Of a stretch of 64,000 nucleotides of DNA, positions 44,827 through 55,420 are shown piece after piece. Source of the DNA: Rhodothermales bacterium. Its GTDB lineage: Bacteria; Bacteroidota; Rhodothermia; Rhodothermales; VXPQ01. The first letter of the stretch is position 1. Every line of letters starts with the position of its first letter. The stretch is taken from the NCBI GenBank assembly GCA_951812345.1, contig OX638295.1, forward strand, positions 1,374,759-1,438,758, read 5' to 3'. The notes under the pieces were generated by a model, which worked only from the letters and a program-made list of their open reading frames with translations, was not told where the DNA came from and did not search any database. Made by a program: the position numbers and the translations under genes.

Positions 44827-47727
44827 CTATGCTCTTTCCTCACCGTCCATTCCCAAATGCAGGCCCCTTTCATTAAGCGCATTAACCAGTTCCTGCAACG
44901 ATTTGCGTCCGAAACTCCGCGATTTCAGTAGCTCCCATTCTTTCAGCCTGACCAGGTCGCCAATGCTTTCGACATTGAGGACTTTCAGAGTATTCACTAC
45001 GCGCACGGACAAATCCAATTCGTCATATACGGATTGTCCAAGCAATTCGCGCATGCGCTTCCCTTTGTCGTTCAGCGCTTCCTGCGCCGCCGCAAGGCGG
45101 GCGATGGGTACGCGGAAAGGCGAGCAGGAGACATAGTCGAGGCCGATCCGGTAGCAGAATCCGATCGAGGAAGGTTCTCCGCCGTGTTCTCCGCAGATGC
45201 CGACCTTGAGATCGCTGCGCGTTGCTCGCCCGCGTTCGGTGCCGATCTGCACGAGCTGCCCGATACCCCTCTGGTCCAGCGACTGGAACGGATCGTCCGA
45301 GAGGATCTTGTAATCCACATAGTAGGGCAGGAACTTCCCGGCGTCGTCCCGGCTGTACCCGAAGCCCATCTGGGTCAGGTCGTTCGTGCCGAACGAGAAG
45401 AAATCCGCCTCTTGGGCAATCTCGTCGGCGACCAGCGCGGCGCGCGGCACTTCGATCATGGTGCCCACCAGGTAGTCGACGGAGGCGCCCTTTGCGGCGA
45501 AGACATCCGCCGCTGCCTGGTCGATCACGGCCTTCTGGTTTGCAAACTCTTCCAGCGTGCCGATGAGAGGCACCATGATTTCGGGAAGCACTTCGACGCC
45601 TTCTTCCGAGAGTTCGACCGCTGCTTCCAGAATGGCGTGGGTTTGCATCTCCGTGATTTCCGGGTAGGTGATGCCCAGGCGGCAGCCCCGGTGTCCCAGC
45701 ATCGGATTGAACTCGTGCAGAAACGCCACCTTCGCCTTTACGTCCTCGAGGCTGATGCCGAGGGAATCCGCCATCTCTTTCTGCCCGGTTTCGTCGTGCG
45801 GCAGGAATTCGTGCAGGGGCGGGTCCAGCAGGCGCACCGTCACCGGCTTGCCGGCCATGGCCCGAAAGATGCCCAGGAAATCTTCTTTCTGGTAGGGGAG
45901 CAGTTTGGCCAGCGCCTTGCGCCGGTCCTCTTCGGATTCTGCCAGGATCATTTCCCGGACGGCCTGAATGCGTCCGCCTTCGAAGAACATATGCTCGGTA
46001 CGGCACAGGCCGATGCCCTCGGCGCCGAACTCGATTGCCTTGGCGGCGTCTGCGGGCGCGTCGGCGTTCGTGCGCACCTTCATGGTGCGGAATTCGTCGG
46101 CCCATTCCATGAATTGCCCGAAGGCGCCGCCCATCTTCGGTTCGACAAGCGGCTGCTTCCCGGAAATCACTTCGCCGGTGGTTCCATTGATGGAGAGCCA
46201 GTCGCCTTCCTGAAACGTGGCCTTGCCGTTCGTGAAGGATTTTTCCCGATAGTTGATCACAATCTCGCTGCAGCCCGCCACGCAGGGTTTGCCCCAGCCC
46301 CGGGCTACGACGGCGGCGTGCGAGGTCATACCGCCCCGCGACGTCAGGATGCCCTCGGCGGCGTCCATGCCTCCCACATCTTCCGGACTGGTCTCGATGC
46401 GCACCAGGACGACCCGTTTGCCGTCCGCTTTCCAGGCCTCGGCCTCGTCGGCGGAAAAAACGACTTGTCCGACGGCTGCGCCCGGCGAGGCCGGCAGCCC
46501 CTGTCCGATCACGTCGCTCTTGTAGGCGTCCATGTCCTCGAATTGCGGATGCAGCACCTGATTCAGGTGATTCGGCTCCACAAGGTCCCGCACCGCCGTT
46601 TTCTTGTCTACGAGCCCTTCCTGCACCATATCCACCGCAATGGTCACCGCCGCCGTGCCGGTGCGTTTCCCGTTGCGCGTTTGCAGAATGAAGAGCCGGT
46701 TATCCTGCACCGTGAACTCGATATCCTGCATGTTTTGATAATGTTTTTCGAGACCGTCGGTGACCTCGAGCAGTTCCTTGTAGGCGTCGGGAAAATGATC
46801 CGCCATCCGGCTGATGTCTTCGGGCGTACGGATACCGGCTACGACATCCTCTCCCTGCGCGTTCACCAGAAATTCGCCGTACAGGATGTGCTCTCCGGTG
46901 GAAGGGTTGCGCGTAAAGCAAACGCCCGTTCCGCTGTCCTGGCCCATGTTGCCGTAGACCATGGCCTGTACGTTTACTGCGGTCCCCAGCAATCCCGAGA
47001 TTTTGTTGATGCGCCGGTATTTGACGGCCCGTTCCGCATCCCAGGAAGAGAAGACGGCGTTGACGGCGAATCGGAGTTGCTCCCGAGGGTCCTCGGGAAA
47101 CATGTGGCTGGTGTTCTGCCGGTAGATCGCCTTGTAGCGGTCCACCAGCACCTTAAGGTCGTCGCCCGATAGGTCCACATCGTTCTCCACGCCCCGCTCT
47201 TTCTTGAGCGCTTCGATCGCTTCCTCGAAATGTTCGTGCGGCACGCCCACCACGACGTCCCCGAACATGTCGATGAACCGGCGGTAGGCGTCGTAGGCGA
47301 AGCGCACGTTGCCGGTGCGGCGGGCCAGTCCTTCCGCGACCTCGTCGTTCATGCCCAGATTCAGCACGGTATCCATCATGCCCGGCATGGAAACCGCGGC
47401 GCCGCTGCGCACCGAAACAAGCAATGGATTATCAGGATCACCCAGCCCGGCCTGCATGTCGGCCTCGAGACGGACAATGGCTTCTTCGATTTGTTCTTCC
47501 AGTCCGGTTGGCCAGGTGTGGCCCTCCGAGGAATAATACTGGCAGGCCTCGGTGGAGATGGTGCATCCCGGGGGCACAGGCAGGCCAATGGCGCTCATCT
47601 CAGCCAGATTGGCCCCCTTGCCTCCCAGCAGGGATTTCATGCTTCGGTCTCCTTCCGCACGGCCTCCCCCGAAACTGTATACATATTTGATTGCTTGCGC
47701 GGTATCGGTTTGTGCGTGCGTTTTCAT
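44827..47727 (-). CDS. ppdK: Pyruvate, phosphate dikinase with C-terminal RNAP alpha-CTD-like domain
   Basis: 966 residues. It interconverts pyruvate, ATP and phosphate with PEP, AMP and PPi. The N-terminal nucleotide domain ([20 protein letters not shown]), the swivelling phosphohistidine domain with His470 in [19 protein letters not shown], and the PEP-binding TIM barrel ([32 protein letters not shown]) are all present. After the usual end at about residue 895 comes a ~60-residue extension, [20 protein letters not shown] to [19 protein letters not shown], that matches the helical alpha-CTD of RNA polymerase, which is not part of standard PPDK (about 870-910). Divergent from topA. Confidence 0.95.
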   Translation of the reverse strand: MKTHAQTDTAQAIKYVYSFGGGRAEGDRSMKSLLGGKGANLAEMSAIGLPVPPGCTISTEACQYYSSEGHTWPTGLEEQIEEAIVRLEADMQAGLGDPDNPLLVSVRSGAAVSMPGMMDTVLNLGMNDEVAEGLARRTGNVRFAYDAYRRFIDMFGDVVVGVPHEHFEEAIEALKKERGVENDVDLSGDDLKVLVDRYKAIYRQNTSHMFPEDPREQLRFAVNAVFSSWDAERAVKYRRINKISGLLGTAVNVQAMVYGNMGQDSGTGVCFTRNPSTGEHILYGEFLVNAQGEDVVAGIRTPEDISRMADHFPDAYKELLEVTDGLEKHYQNMQDIEFTVQDNRLFILQTRNGKRTGTAAVTIAVDMVQEGLVDKKTAVRDLVEPNHLNQVLHPQFEDMDAYKSDVIGQGLPASPGAAVGQVVFSADEAEAWKADGKRVVLVRIETSPEDVGGMDAAEGILTSRGGMTSHAAVVARGWGKPCVAGCSEIVINYREKSFTNGKATFQEGDWLSINGTTGEVISGKQPLVEPKMGGAFGQFMEWADEFRTMKVRTNADAPADAAKAIEFGAEGIGLCRTEHMFFEGGRIQAVREMILAESEEDRRKALAKLLPYQKEDFLGIFRAMAGKPVTVRLLDPPLHEFLPHDETGQKEMADSLGISLEDVKAKVAFLHEFNPMLGHRGCRLGITYPEITEMQTHAILEAAVELSEEGVEVLPEIMVPLIGTLEEFANQKAVIDQAAADVFAAKGASVDYLVGTMIEVPRAALVADEIAQEADFFSFGTNDLTQMGFGYSRDDAGKFLPYYVDYKILSDDPFQSLDQRGIGQLVQIGTERGRATRSDLKVGICGEHGGEPSSIGFCYRIGLDYVSCSPFRVPIARLAAAQEALNDKGKRMRELLGQSVYDELDLSVRVVNTLKVLNVESIGDLVRLKEWELLKSRSFGRKSLQELVNALNERGLHLGMDGEERA

Positions 47728-47993
47728 GGGCAGGAGGCTGGTTGCAATTCGGGCGTTTCTGGCGGGTATCGAGGACTCGCTCAGGGTTTATGTTACGGGC
47801 GCTGCGGGAGGATCCCTTGCGCCGTGCCGTAAAAAAGGCCTATCCCGGCAAATTACGAAAAATCTTGAAAACAGTCGAGCCAAAATGCTCCCGTCTATTG
47901 GTTCGTTTACCGCATCCGGGAACGATGCAGAGGGGATAGCGTGAGAGGGGCGCGCTCACATAGAAGTTCACGTACGCATAAGGTTCTCTGCAA
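47728..47993. other. Divergent ppdK-topA intergenic region
   Basis: 266 bp. Small open frames exist on the plus strand but show no family features. Presumably carries both promoters; no clear element recognised. Confidence 0.4.
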
Positions 47994-50588
47994 ATGAAGC
48001 GACTGGTTGTCGTCGAATCTCCCACGAAGGCCCGGACAATCCGGAATTTTCTGCCCGCGGATTGTCAGGTGGAGGCAAGCATGGGGCACATACGGGATCT
48101 GCCCCAGTCCGCTTCCGAAATACCGAAGGCCCACCGGGAGCAATTGTGGGAGCACTACGGCGTGGATGTGACCAAGGGGTTTGCTCCCGTTTACGTGATT
48201 TCGCCCGAGAAAAAAAAGGTCGTGCAGCGGTTGCGCACGGCGCTCAAATCGGCCGATGAACTGTATATCGCCACGGACGAAGACCGCGAAGGCGAATCGA
48301 TAGGATGGCATCTCGTCGAGGTGCTGGCGCCCACAATTCCGGTGCGGCGCATGGTGTTTCACGAAATCACGCGGGACGCCATCCAGCGCGCGCTGGAGGA
48401 AACGAGAAGCATCGACCGAAGCCTTGTAGACGCCCAGGAGACGCGGCGTATTCTCGATCGTCTTGTGGGGTACAGCATATCTCCGCTTCTCTGGCGCAAA
48501 ATAGCCAGGGGCTTGTCGGCCGGGCGCGTACAGAGCGTGGCGACCCGATTGCTTGTAAATCGGGAGAAAGAGCGGATGGTTTTTGTGCCGGCGGCCTGGC
48601 TGGACCTGAAGGCCCGTCTCGCAATACGGGGGGAGACGTTCACGGCGGAGATGACGCATTACGGAGGGGTGCGGCTCGCCGTGGGCAAGGACTTTGACGA
48701 TCATACCGGGCAACTCAGGGAAGGTCTCGTCCCGGGCAAGGACCTGCTTCTGCTGGGAGAAGAGCAGGCGGGAGCACTGGCTGCCGCGTTGCCGAACCGG
48801 ACGTGGCGCGTTGTCCGGATAGAGGACCGGTTATCCTCCCAATCTCCTTATCCGCCTTTTATTACGTCTACTCTGCAACAGGAAGGAAGCCGCAAATTGG
48901 GCCTTTCCGCACGCCGGACCATGCAAATAGCGCAGCGCCTCTACGAGCAGGGACTAATCACCTATATGCGGACCGACTCAACCCAGCTCTCGGACGAGGC
49001 CATACGTGGAAGCCGGAAGGCGGTCGAGAAGCGGTACGGCAAAGAATACCTGAGTCCGAAACCCAGACGCTACCGGGGCAAGGTTGCGAATGCTCAGGAG
49101 GCGCACGAGGCGATTCGACCTGCCGGCAGCGCCATGAAAACCAGGGACGAACTGGGCTTAAGCGGCGCCGAGGGCGCCTTGTACGATCTTATCTGGAAGC
49201 GTACGGTGGCCGGTCAGATGGCCGATGCGCGGGTGCGTCGGGTGACTGCCCGCATCGAAGCCGGTGAAGGAGAGGAAGCGGTCCGGTTCCACGCATCGGG
49301 AAAACAGGTCGAATTTCCCGGGTTCTACCGGGCCTATGTGGAAGGGTCTGACGATCCGGAAGCTGCGCTCGAGAATCGTGACAACCCATTGCCTCAGATG
49401 GCCGAAGGCGACGAGCCGGACTGCCGTAAGGTGGAAACCGTAGCGCACGAGACGAAGCCCCCGGCCCGCTACACCGAGGCCACGTTGGTCCGGATGCTTG
49501 AGAAAGAGGGTATCGGGCGGCCCAGCACCTATGCTTCGATTATCGAAACGATCGTCCGCCGGGACTATGTACGCCGCAACGGATCCCAACTGGCGCCCAC
49601 GTTTACGGCGTTTGCAGCCGTACAATTGCTCGAAGACCAGTTCGCACAACTGGTCGATGTACGGTTTACTGCGGACATGGAACAGATTCTGGATGACATT
49701 GCGACAGGGGATCGCGCGTCGGCGGGCTGGCTGGAGGATTTTTATCTCGGCGATGGGGGGCTTGTGCAGCAGGTGCAGGCCGGACAGGAAGGCATCGATC
49801 CCCGAGAGATATCGACGATCCGTTCGCCGAAATGGGATGGGATGGTCGTACGGGTAGGAAGATACGGTCCGTATGTGGAAGGGGAAATGGACGGCGCATC
49901 CGTCCGGGCCTCCATTCCGAAGGAACTATCGCCCGGCGACATCTCTGCAGAAGATCTGCAGACTCTGCTTAAAACGTCCTCCGAGGGAAACGAGGAACGC
50001 ACAGTGTGTACGCATCCGGGCGAAGGGCTGGACGTACTGGTTCGCAATGGTCCCTATGGCCCCTATGTACAACTGGGTCGGGCCGAGGACACGAAAGGCA
50101 AGCCCAAGCGTGTTTCGCTGCCCAAGGGTACGCCCATGGACACCGTGGATCCGGAGATGGCGCTTGCGCTTCTGGAGTTGCCTCGGGTGCTGGGTAAGCA
50201 TCCTGAGACGGGCAAACCGATTCTCGCAAATATAGGTCGTTACGGTCCTTATGTGCAGCACGAACGCACCTTCGTTTCGCTCACGGAAGCGGACGATGTG
50301 CTGTTTGTCGGACTGGATCGCGCGCTTGCTCTTCTGGCGCAATCCAGGAAAGCGGCGGGCCCGCTTCGGGTGTTGGGGAATCATCCGGAAAGCGGAGATC
50401 CGGTCGATGTGCGGAAAGGGAAGTACGGTCCTTATGTGAAGCACGGCAAGACCAATGCCTCGCTCCCGAAAAGCATATCGCCGGAAGAAATTACGCTGGA
50501 AAAGGCGCTCGAATTGTTGGCTGCGAAGGCGGGCGCCAAGAAAGGCGCCCGCGGGGGATCGCGCAAAAAGCGGCCGGCAAAGAAGTAA
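47994..50588 (+). CDS. topA: DNA topoisomerase I
   Basis: 864 residues, type IA. TOPRIM domain: KRLVVVESPTKARTIRNFL and ATDEDREGESIGWHL; active-site Tyr324 in QGLITYMRTDST. The C-terminus has no zinc-finger cysteines but about four Gly-rich repeats (GRYGPYVEGE, NGPYGPYVQLGR, NIGRYGPYVQHER, RKGKYGPYVKHGK) and ends in a Lys-rich tail (AKKGARGGSRKKRPAKK) that probably binds DNA. This layout is common in Bacteroidota-type TopA. It relaxes negative supercoils. Confidence 0.97.
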   Translation: MKRLVVVESPTKARTIRNFLPADCQVEASMGHIRDLPQSASEIPKAHREQLWEHYGVDVTKGFAPVYVISPEKKKVVQRLRTALKSADELYIATDEDREGESIGWHLVEVLAPTIPVRRMVFHEITRDAIQRALEETRSIDRSLVDAQETRRILDRLVGYSISPLLWRKIARGLSAGRVQSVATRLLVNREKERMVFVPAAWLDLKARLAIRGETFTAEMTHYGGVRLAVGKDFDDHTGQLREGLVPGKDLLLLGEEQAGALAAALPNRTWRVVRIEDRLSSQSPYPPFITSTLQQEGSRKLGLSARRTMQIAQRLYEQGLITYMRTDSTQLSDEAIRGSRKAVEKRYGKEYLSPKPRRYRGKVANAQEAHEAIRPAGSAMKTRDELGLSGAEGALYDLIWKRTVAGQMADARVRRVTARIEAGEGEEAVRFHASGKQVEFPGFYRAYVEGSDDPEAALENRDNPLPQMAEGDEPDCRKVETVAHETKPPARYTEATLVRMLEKEGIGRPSTYASIIETIVRRDYVRRNGSQLAPTFTAFAAVQLLEDQFAQLVDVRFTADMEQILDDIATGDRASAGWLEDFYLGDGGLVQQVQAGQEGIDPREISTIRSPKWDGMVVRVGRYGPYVEGEMDGASVRASIPKELSPGDISAEDLQTLLKTSSEGNEERTVCTHPGEGLDVLVRNGPYGPYVQLGRAEDTKGKPKRVSLPKGTPMDTVDPEMALALLELPRVLGKHPETGKPILANIGRYGPYVQHERTFVSLTEADDVLFVGLDRALALLAQSRKAAGPLRVLGNHPESGDPVDVRKGKYGPYVKHGKTNASLPKSISPEEITLEKALELLAAKAGAKKGARGGSRKKRPAKK

Positions 50589-50634
50589 GGATACGCTGAT
50601 TAAGTCCGCAAAGCTCAAAGGCTGAGAGGGGTGC
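50589..50634 (+). repeat. Dispersed repeat, copy E (left half)
   Basis: GGATACGCTGATTAAGTCCG, CAAAGCTCAAAGGCTGAG and AGGGGTG directly after the topA stop codon. The right end is missing; the following DNA is the 3' end of rsgA. It lies between the tails of two convergent genes. Confidence 0.75.
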
Positions 50635-50646
50635 GGCCCTTGTCGT

Positions 50647-51633
50647 TTAGCGGCCCACGTCCTTGTCTCCGAGGTGGATGGCGTCGAGGATATTCAGGTA
50701 ACTCTGATAGCGCCGCTCTGAAATACCGCCTTCCGCCACCCCTTCCTTGATCGCGCATTCCGGTTCGTGATCGTGGGTGCAGGTGGGAAATCGGCAATCC
50801 TTGATGTAGGGCTTGAACTCGATAAAATAGTGAGATAGCTCCCAAGGGTCTATATACAGGACGCCGAACTCACGGATGCCCGGAGTGTCGACGATGTAGC
50901 CGCCGCTTCTTAGGGAAAAGAGCGCTGCATAGGCCGTCGTATGACGCCCTCTGCGCGTTTTGGTGCTGACATGCGATGTTCGGATATCGAGACCGGGTTC
51001 GAGCACATTGATCAGTGACGATTTTCCAACCCCCGACGGCCCGGTCAATACGCTTGTTTTTCCAGCGAGGTGCTCCCTGAGAGCATCCATGCCTTCCCCG
51101 GTTTTGGCGCTAACCGTCAGGACGGGATACCCGATGCGCGCGTAGTTATTACGCAATTCCGCAATGATTTCGGCGTGTTCCTCCTGGATCAGATCCGACT
51201 TGTTGAGGACAATACCCGCCGGAATTTCGTTCGCCTCCGCCGTAACCAGCACCCGATCGACAAAACCCGCATTGGGGCGGGGCAGCCTGATTGATTGCAC
51301 GATCCATACGCAATCGATATTCGCGACCAGAATATGCTCCCGTCCCACGCGGCGCCCGGCGGCGCGCCGTCCGAGCTGATTCTTGCGCTCGTCAATATGC
51401 GTGATGACCCCGGTGGCGTCGGCATTTCGCTTCACCAGGACCCGGTCTCCGACAGCGACCGGACTCGTAGCGCCTTGTTCCCCGAGTTGAAACCGTCCTC
51501 GTACTCTTGCAGGAATCGTTTCCTCGTCGGTGCGCACGTCGCACCAACTCCCTGTCGAGCGAATAACCGTCCCCGCTACAAGATCGGCGGGGGGATTATC
51601 CTGGGCGTCATCCGTGTCAGGCGAAGCATTCAT
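50647..51633 (-). CDS. rsgA: Ribosome small-subunit GTPase RsgA
   Basis: 328 residues. Circularly permuted GTPase: an OB-fold start (VAGTVIRSTGSWCDVRT), then G4 VLNKSDL, G1 TGPSGVGKSSLIN and G3 DTPGIREFG, and the C-terminal zinc knuckle CRFPTCTHDHEPEC. It checks late 30S assembly. The first ~18 residues are an acidic, poorly conserved leader, so an internal start is possible. Confidence 0.95.
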   Translation of the reverse strand: MNASPDTDDAQDNPPADLVAGTVIRSTGSWCDVRTDEETIPARVRGRFQLGEQGATSPVAVGDRVLVKRNADATGVITHIDERKNQLGRRAAGRRVGREHILVANIDCVWIVQSIRLPRPNAGFVDRVLVTAEANEIPAGIVLNKSDLIQEEHAEIIAELRNNYARIGYPVLTVSAKTGEGMDALREHLAGKTSVLTGPSGVGKSSLINVLEPGLDIRTSHVSTKTRRGRHTTAYAALFSLRSGGYIVDTPGIREFGVLYIDPWELSHYFIEFKPYIKDCRFPTCTHDHEPECAIKEGVAEGGISERRYQSYLNILDAIHLGDKDVGR

Positions 51634-51737
51634 GGGCGCCGGGTATAGGAGGGAGGCTTGTGGAACCTGTGCACAGGTCGTCTGTCTACAGAAGCATCGC
51701 GTAACGGCGCTGTAACACCTATATCCGGAAAAAGGTC

Positions 51738-52187
51738 ATGAGCAACAACGGCAAAGAAAACAGGAACGAAGAATATCAACGCATTCGCTCCGATTTCGAT
51801 GCGCTATCTCCTCAAGAGAAGGTTGTTTTTCTTGCGGAGGCTGCATCGTCTACCGTAGTGCGTGGTTTTCAGCAATTCGGGCAGGCGCTCTCGCACGAAA
51901 TCGATGATATGCTCAGCAAGCGTTCGCAAGAGCGTGAGAAACAGCAGAATGAAGACGGTTCGGAAGCGGATGATGAGGATGTTTCGCCGGCGGATGCGGC
52001 GGTTGCAGTAGTGCGCAGTCTTCAGCAATTCGGGCAAGCCCTCTCGCACGAAGTCGAGGATATGCTCAGTAAACGTTCAAGTGGAGACGATGCTTCCCGG
52101 GAAGAGGGTTCAGAGGGGGGCGAGGAACAGGTCGTCGATGCGGACGATTCGGTAGCTGACGGGGATGCCAACCATCCGTCGTCATGA
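51738..52187 (+). CDS. Hypothetical acidic protein with an internal duplication
   Basis: 149 residues, mostly Glu/Asp/Ser. A segment is repeated: VVRGFQQFGQALSHEIDDML (residues ~41-60) and VVRSLQQFGQALSHEVEDML (residues ~92-111), each followed by SKRS, joined by an acidic linker. The repeats look like amphipathic helices for protein binding. No known family. Its stop overlaps the next start (ATGA). Confidence 0.75.
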   Translation: MSNNGKENRNEEYQRIRSDFDALSPQEKVVFLAEAASSTVVRGFQQFGQALSHEIDDMLSKRSQEREKQQNEDGSEADDEDVSPADAAVAVVRSLQQFGQALSHEVEDMLSKRSSGDDASREEGSEGGEEQVVDADDSVADGDANHPSS

Positions 52188-52408
52188 ACGAATCGGAAGA
52201 ACGTCCGGAAGAGCGCCTGGTTGAGTTCGAGCGGCTCAATATGCTTGGCAGACTGGTATGTCTTGGCGGCCTTGCCACCCGGCTTACCACCGGTGCGATC
52301 AGCGCTGCGGCCCGGCGGGCAGCCGACATCTACACGGATGCTGAAAAAGCCTTCAAAGAGGGGCGGGATCCGAATGTCGAGGACGCCCGGATACTTGACG
52401 AGGAATAG
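52184..52408 (+). CDS. Small hypothetical protein, coupled to the upstream gene
   Basis: 74 residues, starting in the ATGA overlap at 52184. A charged start, a mildly hydrophobic centre (LGRLVCLGGLATRLTTGAIS) and a helical acidic end (DIYTDAEKAFKEGRDPNVED). Not recognised. Both small genes lie between rsgA and lon and probably work together. Confidence 0.65.
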   Translation: MNESEERPEERLVEFERLNMLGRLVCLGGLATRLTTGAISAAARRAADIYTDAEKAFKEGRDPNVEDARILDEE

Positions 52409-52456
52409 CAGGACATTTTCCGGGCAGTAATCTGTCCGAACGAGTGTGGTGTCCCG

Positions 52457-55003
52457 TTACGTAATCTCGACATCCACATCCACTACGGTCGAGCCATTGG
52501 CGTCCTGTGCAAGCGGCTTCCCGGTGCGCTTTTCCTCAGGGGAGACGCAGAACATCTCCTGAACATCTGTGACCGGCTCTTTTTCCAACACCTGATCGAG
52601 GACATCCTCTACGCGGTGTGCAAAAAGGATTTCCAGCCCGTCCAGTGCATCGTCGGCAATTTCTTTGATGTCCTTTTCGTTCTTCTCCGGAAGCACTACG
52701 GTCCGGATACCTGCCCGCCTCGCGGCCAACACTTTCTCTTTGATGCCCCCAACCGGCAGGATCAGTCCCCGAAGGGTTATTTCGCCGGTCATGGCCACAT
52801 CATGCCGGATGCGTTGCTGTGTATAGATAGATACCAGCGCACTCAGCATGGCGGCGCCGGCAGACGGTCCGTCTTTCGGTACCGCTCCTGCAGGCACATG
52901 CACGTGTACGTCCCAGTGCCGAAACGCATCTTCCGGAATACCGAGAGTATCTGCACGCGATTTGACATACGAAAGAGCTGCCTGGGCCGATTCTTTCATT
53001 ACCTCGCCCAGTTTGCCCGTCAGGACGTGTTTCCCGTTCCCTCTGGATACGGATGCTTCTATAAAAAGAATGTCTCCGCCCACCGGAGTCCAGGCCAGAC
53101 CTGTTGCCACACCGGGGACTTCCGTGCGTTGTGCAACCTCCGGAAAATGCTTGCGCCCCCCCAGATAATGTTCAAGATCCTTTGATTCGATCGTTGCGGA
53201 GACCGCCTCCTCTGTGGCTATCTGCTTGGCGACTCCCCGTGCTACAGCTCCTATCGTACGCTCCAACTTGCGCACGCCTGATTCGCGCGTGTATCCATCG
53301 ATGATGGTGCCGATGGCCTCATCCTCGAAGGTCATTTGTTCCGTCGTGAGGCCGTTATTCTCCAATTGACGGGGCACGAGGTATTGCTTCGCGATCCGGA
53401 GCTTTTCCTCCTGTGTGTATCCGGTGATTTCGATACTCTCCATACGGTCTCGAAGAGGGCCGGGAATCATTTCCAGGAAATTCGCCGTCGCGATAAAGAA
53501 GACCTTCGACAGATCATAGTCGAGTTCTATGTAGTGGTCGTTGAAATTGTCGTTTTGCTCCGGGTCCAGAACCTCAAGCAGGGCGCTTGACGGATCACCC
53601 CGAAAATCCGCCCCGATCTTGTCTACTTCGTCCAGCATGAAAACAGGATTGTTGACACCCGCCTTCTTGATTCCCTGAAGAATACGTCCCGGAAGCGCCG
53701 CTACATAGGTGCGCCGGTGGCCACGAATTTCCGCCTCGTCTCGGATACCGCCCAGACTCATCCGGACGAATTCCCGCCCGATGGCGCGGGCGATGCTTTT
53801 TCCCAGACTCGTTTTTCCGACGCCTGGGGGGCCGTGCAGGCAAAGGATGGGCGCTTTCATGTCCCCCTTCAGATGCAGGACAGCAAGGTATTCAAGAATG
53901 CGCTTCTTGACCTGATCCAGTCCGTAGTGATCTTCGTCGAGCACCTCGGCGGCACGCGCAATATCCAGGTCGTCTTCCGAATATTCGAGCCAGGGCAATT
54001 CCAGCAGCCAGTCCACGTAGTTGCGGGTGACGGCATAATCCGGTGAGGCGGGATTAGAGCGCGCCAGACGAGCTATTTCCTTGTCCAGTGTTTCCCGCAC
54101 ATACTCCGGCAGTTCTTTCTTTTCGGCCCGGCTGCGAAGCTCCTGCACATCGTTGCCGCCGCCGTCGTTTTCGCCCAACTCGTCCTGTATAATTTTCATC
54201 TGCTGGCGCAGCAGATATTCGCGCTGCTGCTTGTCCACGTCCGTCCGTACGCGGCTGCGGATGTCTTCGGAAACCTGCAGCACCTGGATCTCGCGATTCA
54301 GGTACTCCATCAGTGTGTCGGCTCGCCGGGTCAGCTCGTTGAGTTCAAGGAGGGCCTGTTTCTCCTCGACGCTGATCTGAAGATTCGAGGCGATGAAATG
54401 GATGAGCAGGGGCGGCGAGTCGATCTGCTGAATGGCAAGGGCGGCCTCACCGGGCAGGTGGGGCGACAGATTGATGAACTGGATGGCCAATTCCTTGACC
54501 GAGCGGATACGGGCTTTCAACTCTACCTCATCTGTAGCCCAGTCCTCCGCTATAGGGGATACCCTGGCCTTGAAGTACGGCTCGGTTTGTATGTATTCCT
54601 TTACTTCGAACCGGCGCTTCCCCTGGATGATCATTGAGTTGGGGCCACCCGGAATCTTGATCAACTTGAGAATGTCGGCCACTGTGCCGAGGTGATACAA
54701 GTCTTCTGTACCGGGCGTCTCAACCTCGCTCCGTTTTTGTGCAACAGCCCCGATGATGCGTTTTCCGGCAAAAGCATCTCTTACAAGTTGCATGGAGGCA
54801 TCACGCCCGAGCGTAATAGGCAGTACCACCCCCGGATACAGCACGGTATTGCGGAGTGCCAGTACGGGCAATTCTTCCGGTATGTCCGACATGCCCATTT
54901 GCTTTTCTTCGGCGGGTGTCGGGAATGGAATGAATTGCTCGGCGTCGTCGACGTCGCGGGCACTGTGGCTGTTTGTATATGGATATGTGTCCCGTGTGGG
55001 CAT
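52457..55003 (-). CDS. lon: ATP-dependent protease Lon
   Basis: 848 residues. N-terminal LON substrate domain ([20 protein letters not shown]), AAA+ module with Walker [19 protein letters not shown] and Walker [13 protein letters not shown], and the protease domain with the Ser714-Lys755 dyad ([23 protein letters not shown]). It degrades misfolded and regulatory proteins. Upstream, a 200-bp gap and repeat copy F separate it from the CBS gene. Confidence 0.97.
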   Translation of the reverse strand: MPTRDTYPYTNSHSARDVDDAEQFIPFPTPAEEKQMGMSDIPEELPVLALRNTVLYPGVVLPITLGRDASMQLVRDAFAGKRIIGAVAQKRSEVETPGTEDLYHLGTVADILKLIKIPGGPNSMIIQGKRRFEVKEYIQTEPYFKARVSPIAEDWATDEVELKARIRSVKELAIQFINLSPHLPGEAALAIQQIDSPPLLIHFIASNLQISVEEKQALLELNELTRRADTLMEYLNREIQVLQVSEDIRSRVRTDVDKQQREYLLRQQMKIIQDELGENDGGGNDVQELRSRAEKKELPEYVRETLDKEIARLARSNPASPDYAVTRNYVDWLLELPWLEYSEDDLDIARAAEVLDEDHYGLDQVKKRILEYLAVLHLKGDMKAPILCLHGPPGVGKTSLGKSIARAIGREFVRMSLGGIRDEAEIRGHRRTYVAALPGRILQGIKKAGVNNPVFMLDEVDKIGADFRGDPSSALLEVLDPEQNDNFNDHYIELDYDLSKVFFIATANFLEMIPGPLRDRMESIEITGYTQEEKLRIAKQYLVPRQLENNGLTTEQMTFEDEAIGTIIDGYTRESGVRKLERTIGAVARGVAKQIATEEAVSATIESKDLEHYLGGRKHFPEVAQRTEVPGVATGLAWTPVGGDILFIEASVSRGNGKHVLTGKLGEVMKESAQAALSYVKSRADTLGIPEDAFRHWDVHVHVPAGAVPKDGPSAGAAMLSALVSIYTQQRIRHDVAMTGEITLRGLILPVGGIKEKVLAARRAGIRTVVLPEKNEKDIKEIADDALDGLEILFAHRVEDVLDQVLEKEPVTDVQEMFCVSPEEKRTGKPLAQDANGSTVVDVDVEIT

Positions 55004-55203
55004 AAAAGGTATTCCGGTGTGCGAAGAGGCAGGCGAAGCAGGTATCAGGCACCCGCTGCTTCCGGTCAGTACAAGGGGAAAATACGACGCGACAGGTCTA
55101 TGTGTGCAATCATATCCTGACAGGCAAAAAACGGATGGAAAATTGGGGTGTCATCAAAAACCGGGCCAACCGCGTTGTCTGCCAATATGCGGGTATTTTT
55201 CAA

Positions 55204-55266
55204 GGATACTCTGATCAAAACCACCCATCTCAGCCTCTGAGCTTTGTGGACTTAATCAGAGTATCC
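55204..55266 (-). repeat. Dispersed repeat, copy F (63 bp, complete short form)
   Basis: Read on the minus strand: GGATACTCTGATTAAGTCCA, CAAAGCTCAGAGGCTGAG, ATGGGTGGTTTTGATCAGAG, TATCC. The tips GGATACTCTGAT and ATCAGAGTATCC are perfect inverted repeats, so it can form a hairpin. It is the reverse-orientation partner of copy A. It lies between the divergent lon and CBS genes. Confidence 0.88.
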
Positions 55267-55420
55267 CTTGCAAGCCTGTTCAGGTCCTGATGCAACACCG
55301 CCGTTCTTCCTGTCCGGGTTTTCGTTGCAAAAATTTTACAATCGGACACATGCACGAAGCGAGCAAAATACAATCTGATGCGTACTACACGCGCAAAACA
55401 ATACAACCGGAATCGCAACC

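Noticed and set aside
45034-47172. 712-codon open frame opposite ppdK
   Set aside because: Antisense of ppdK with no family features; an artefact of codon bias.
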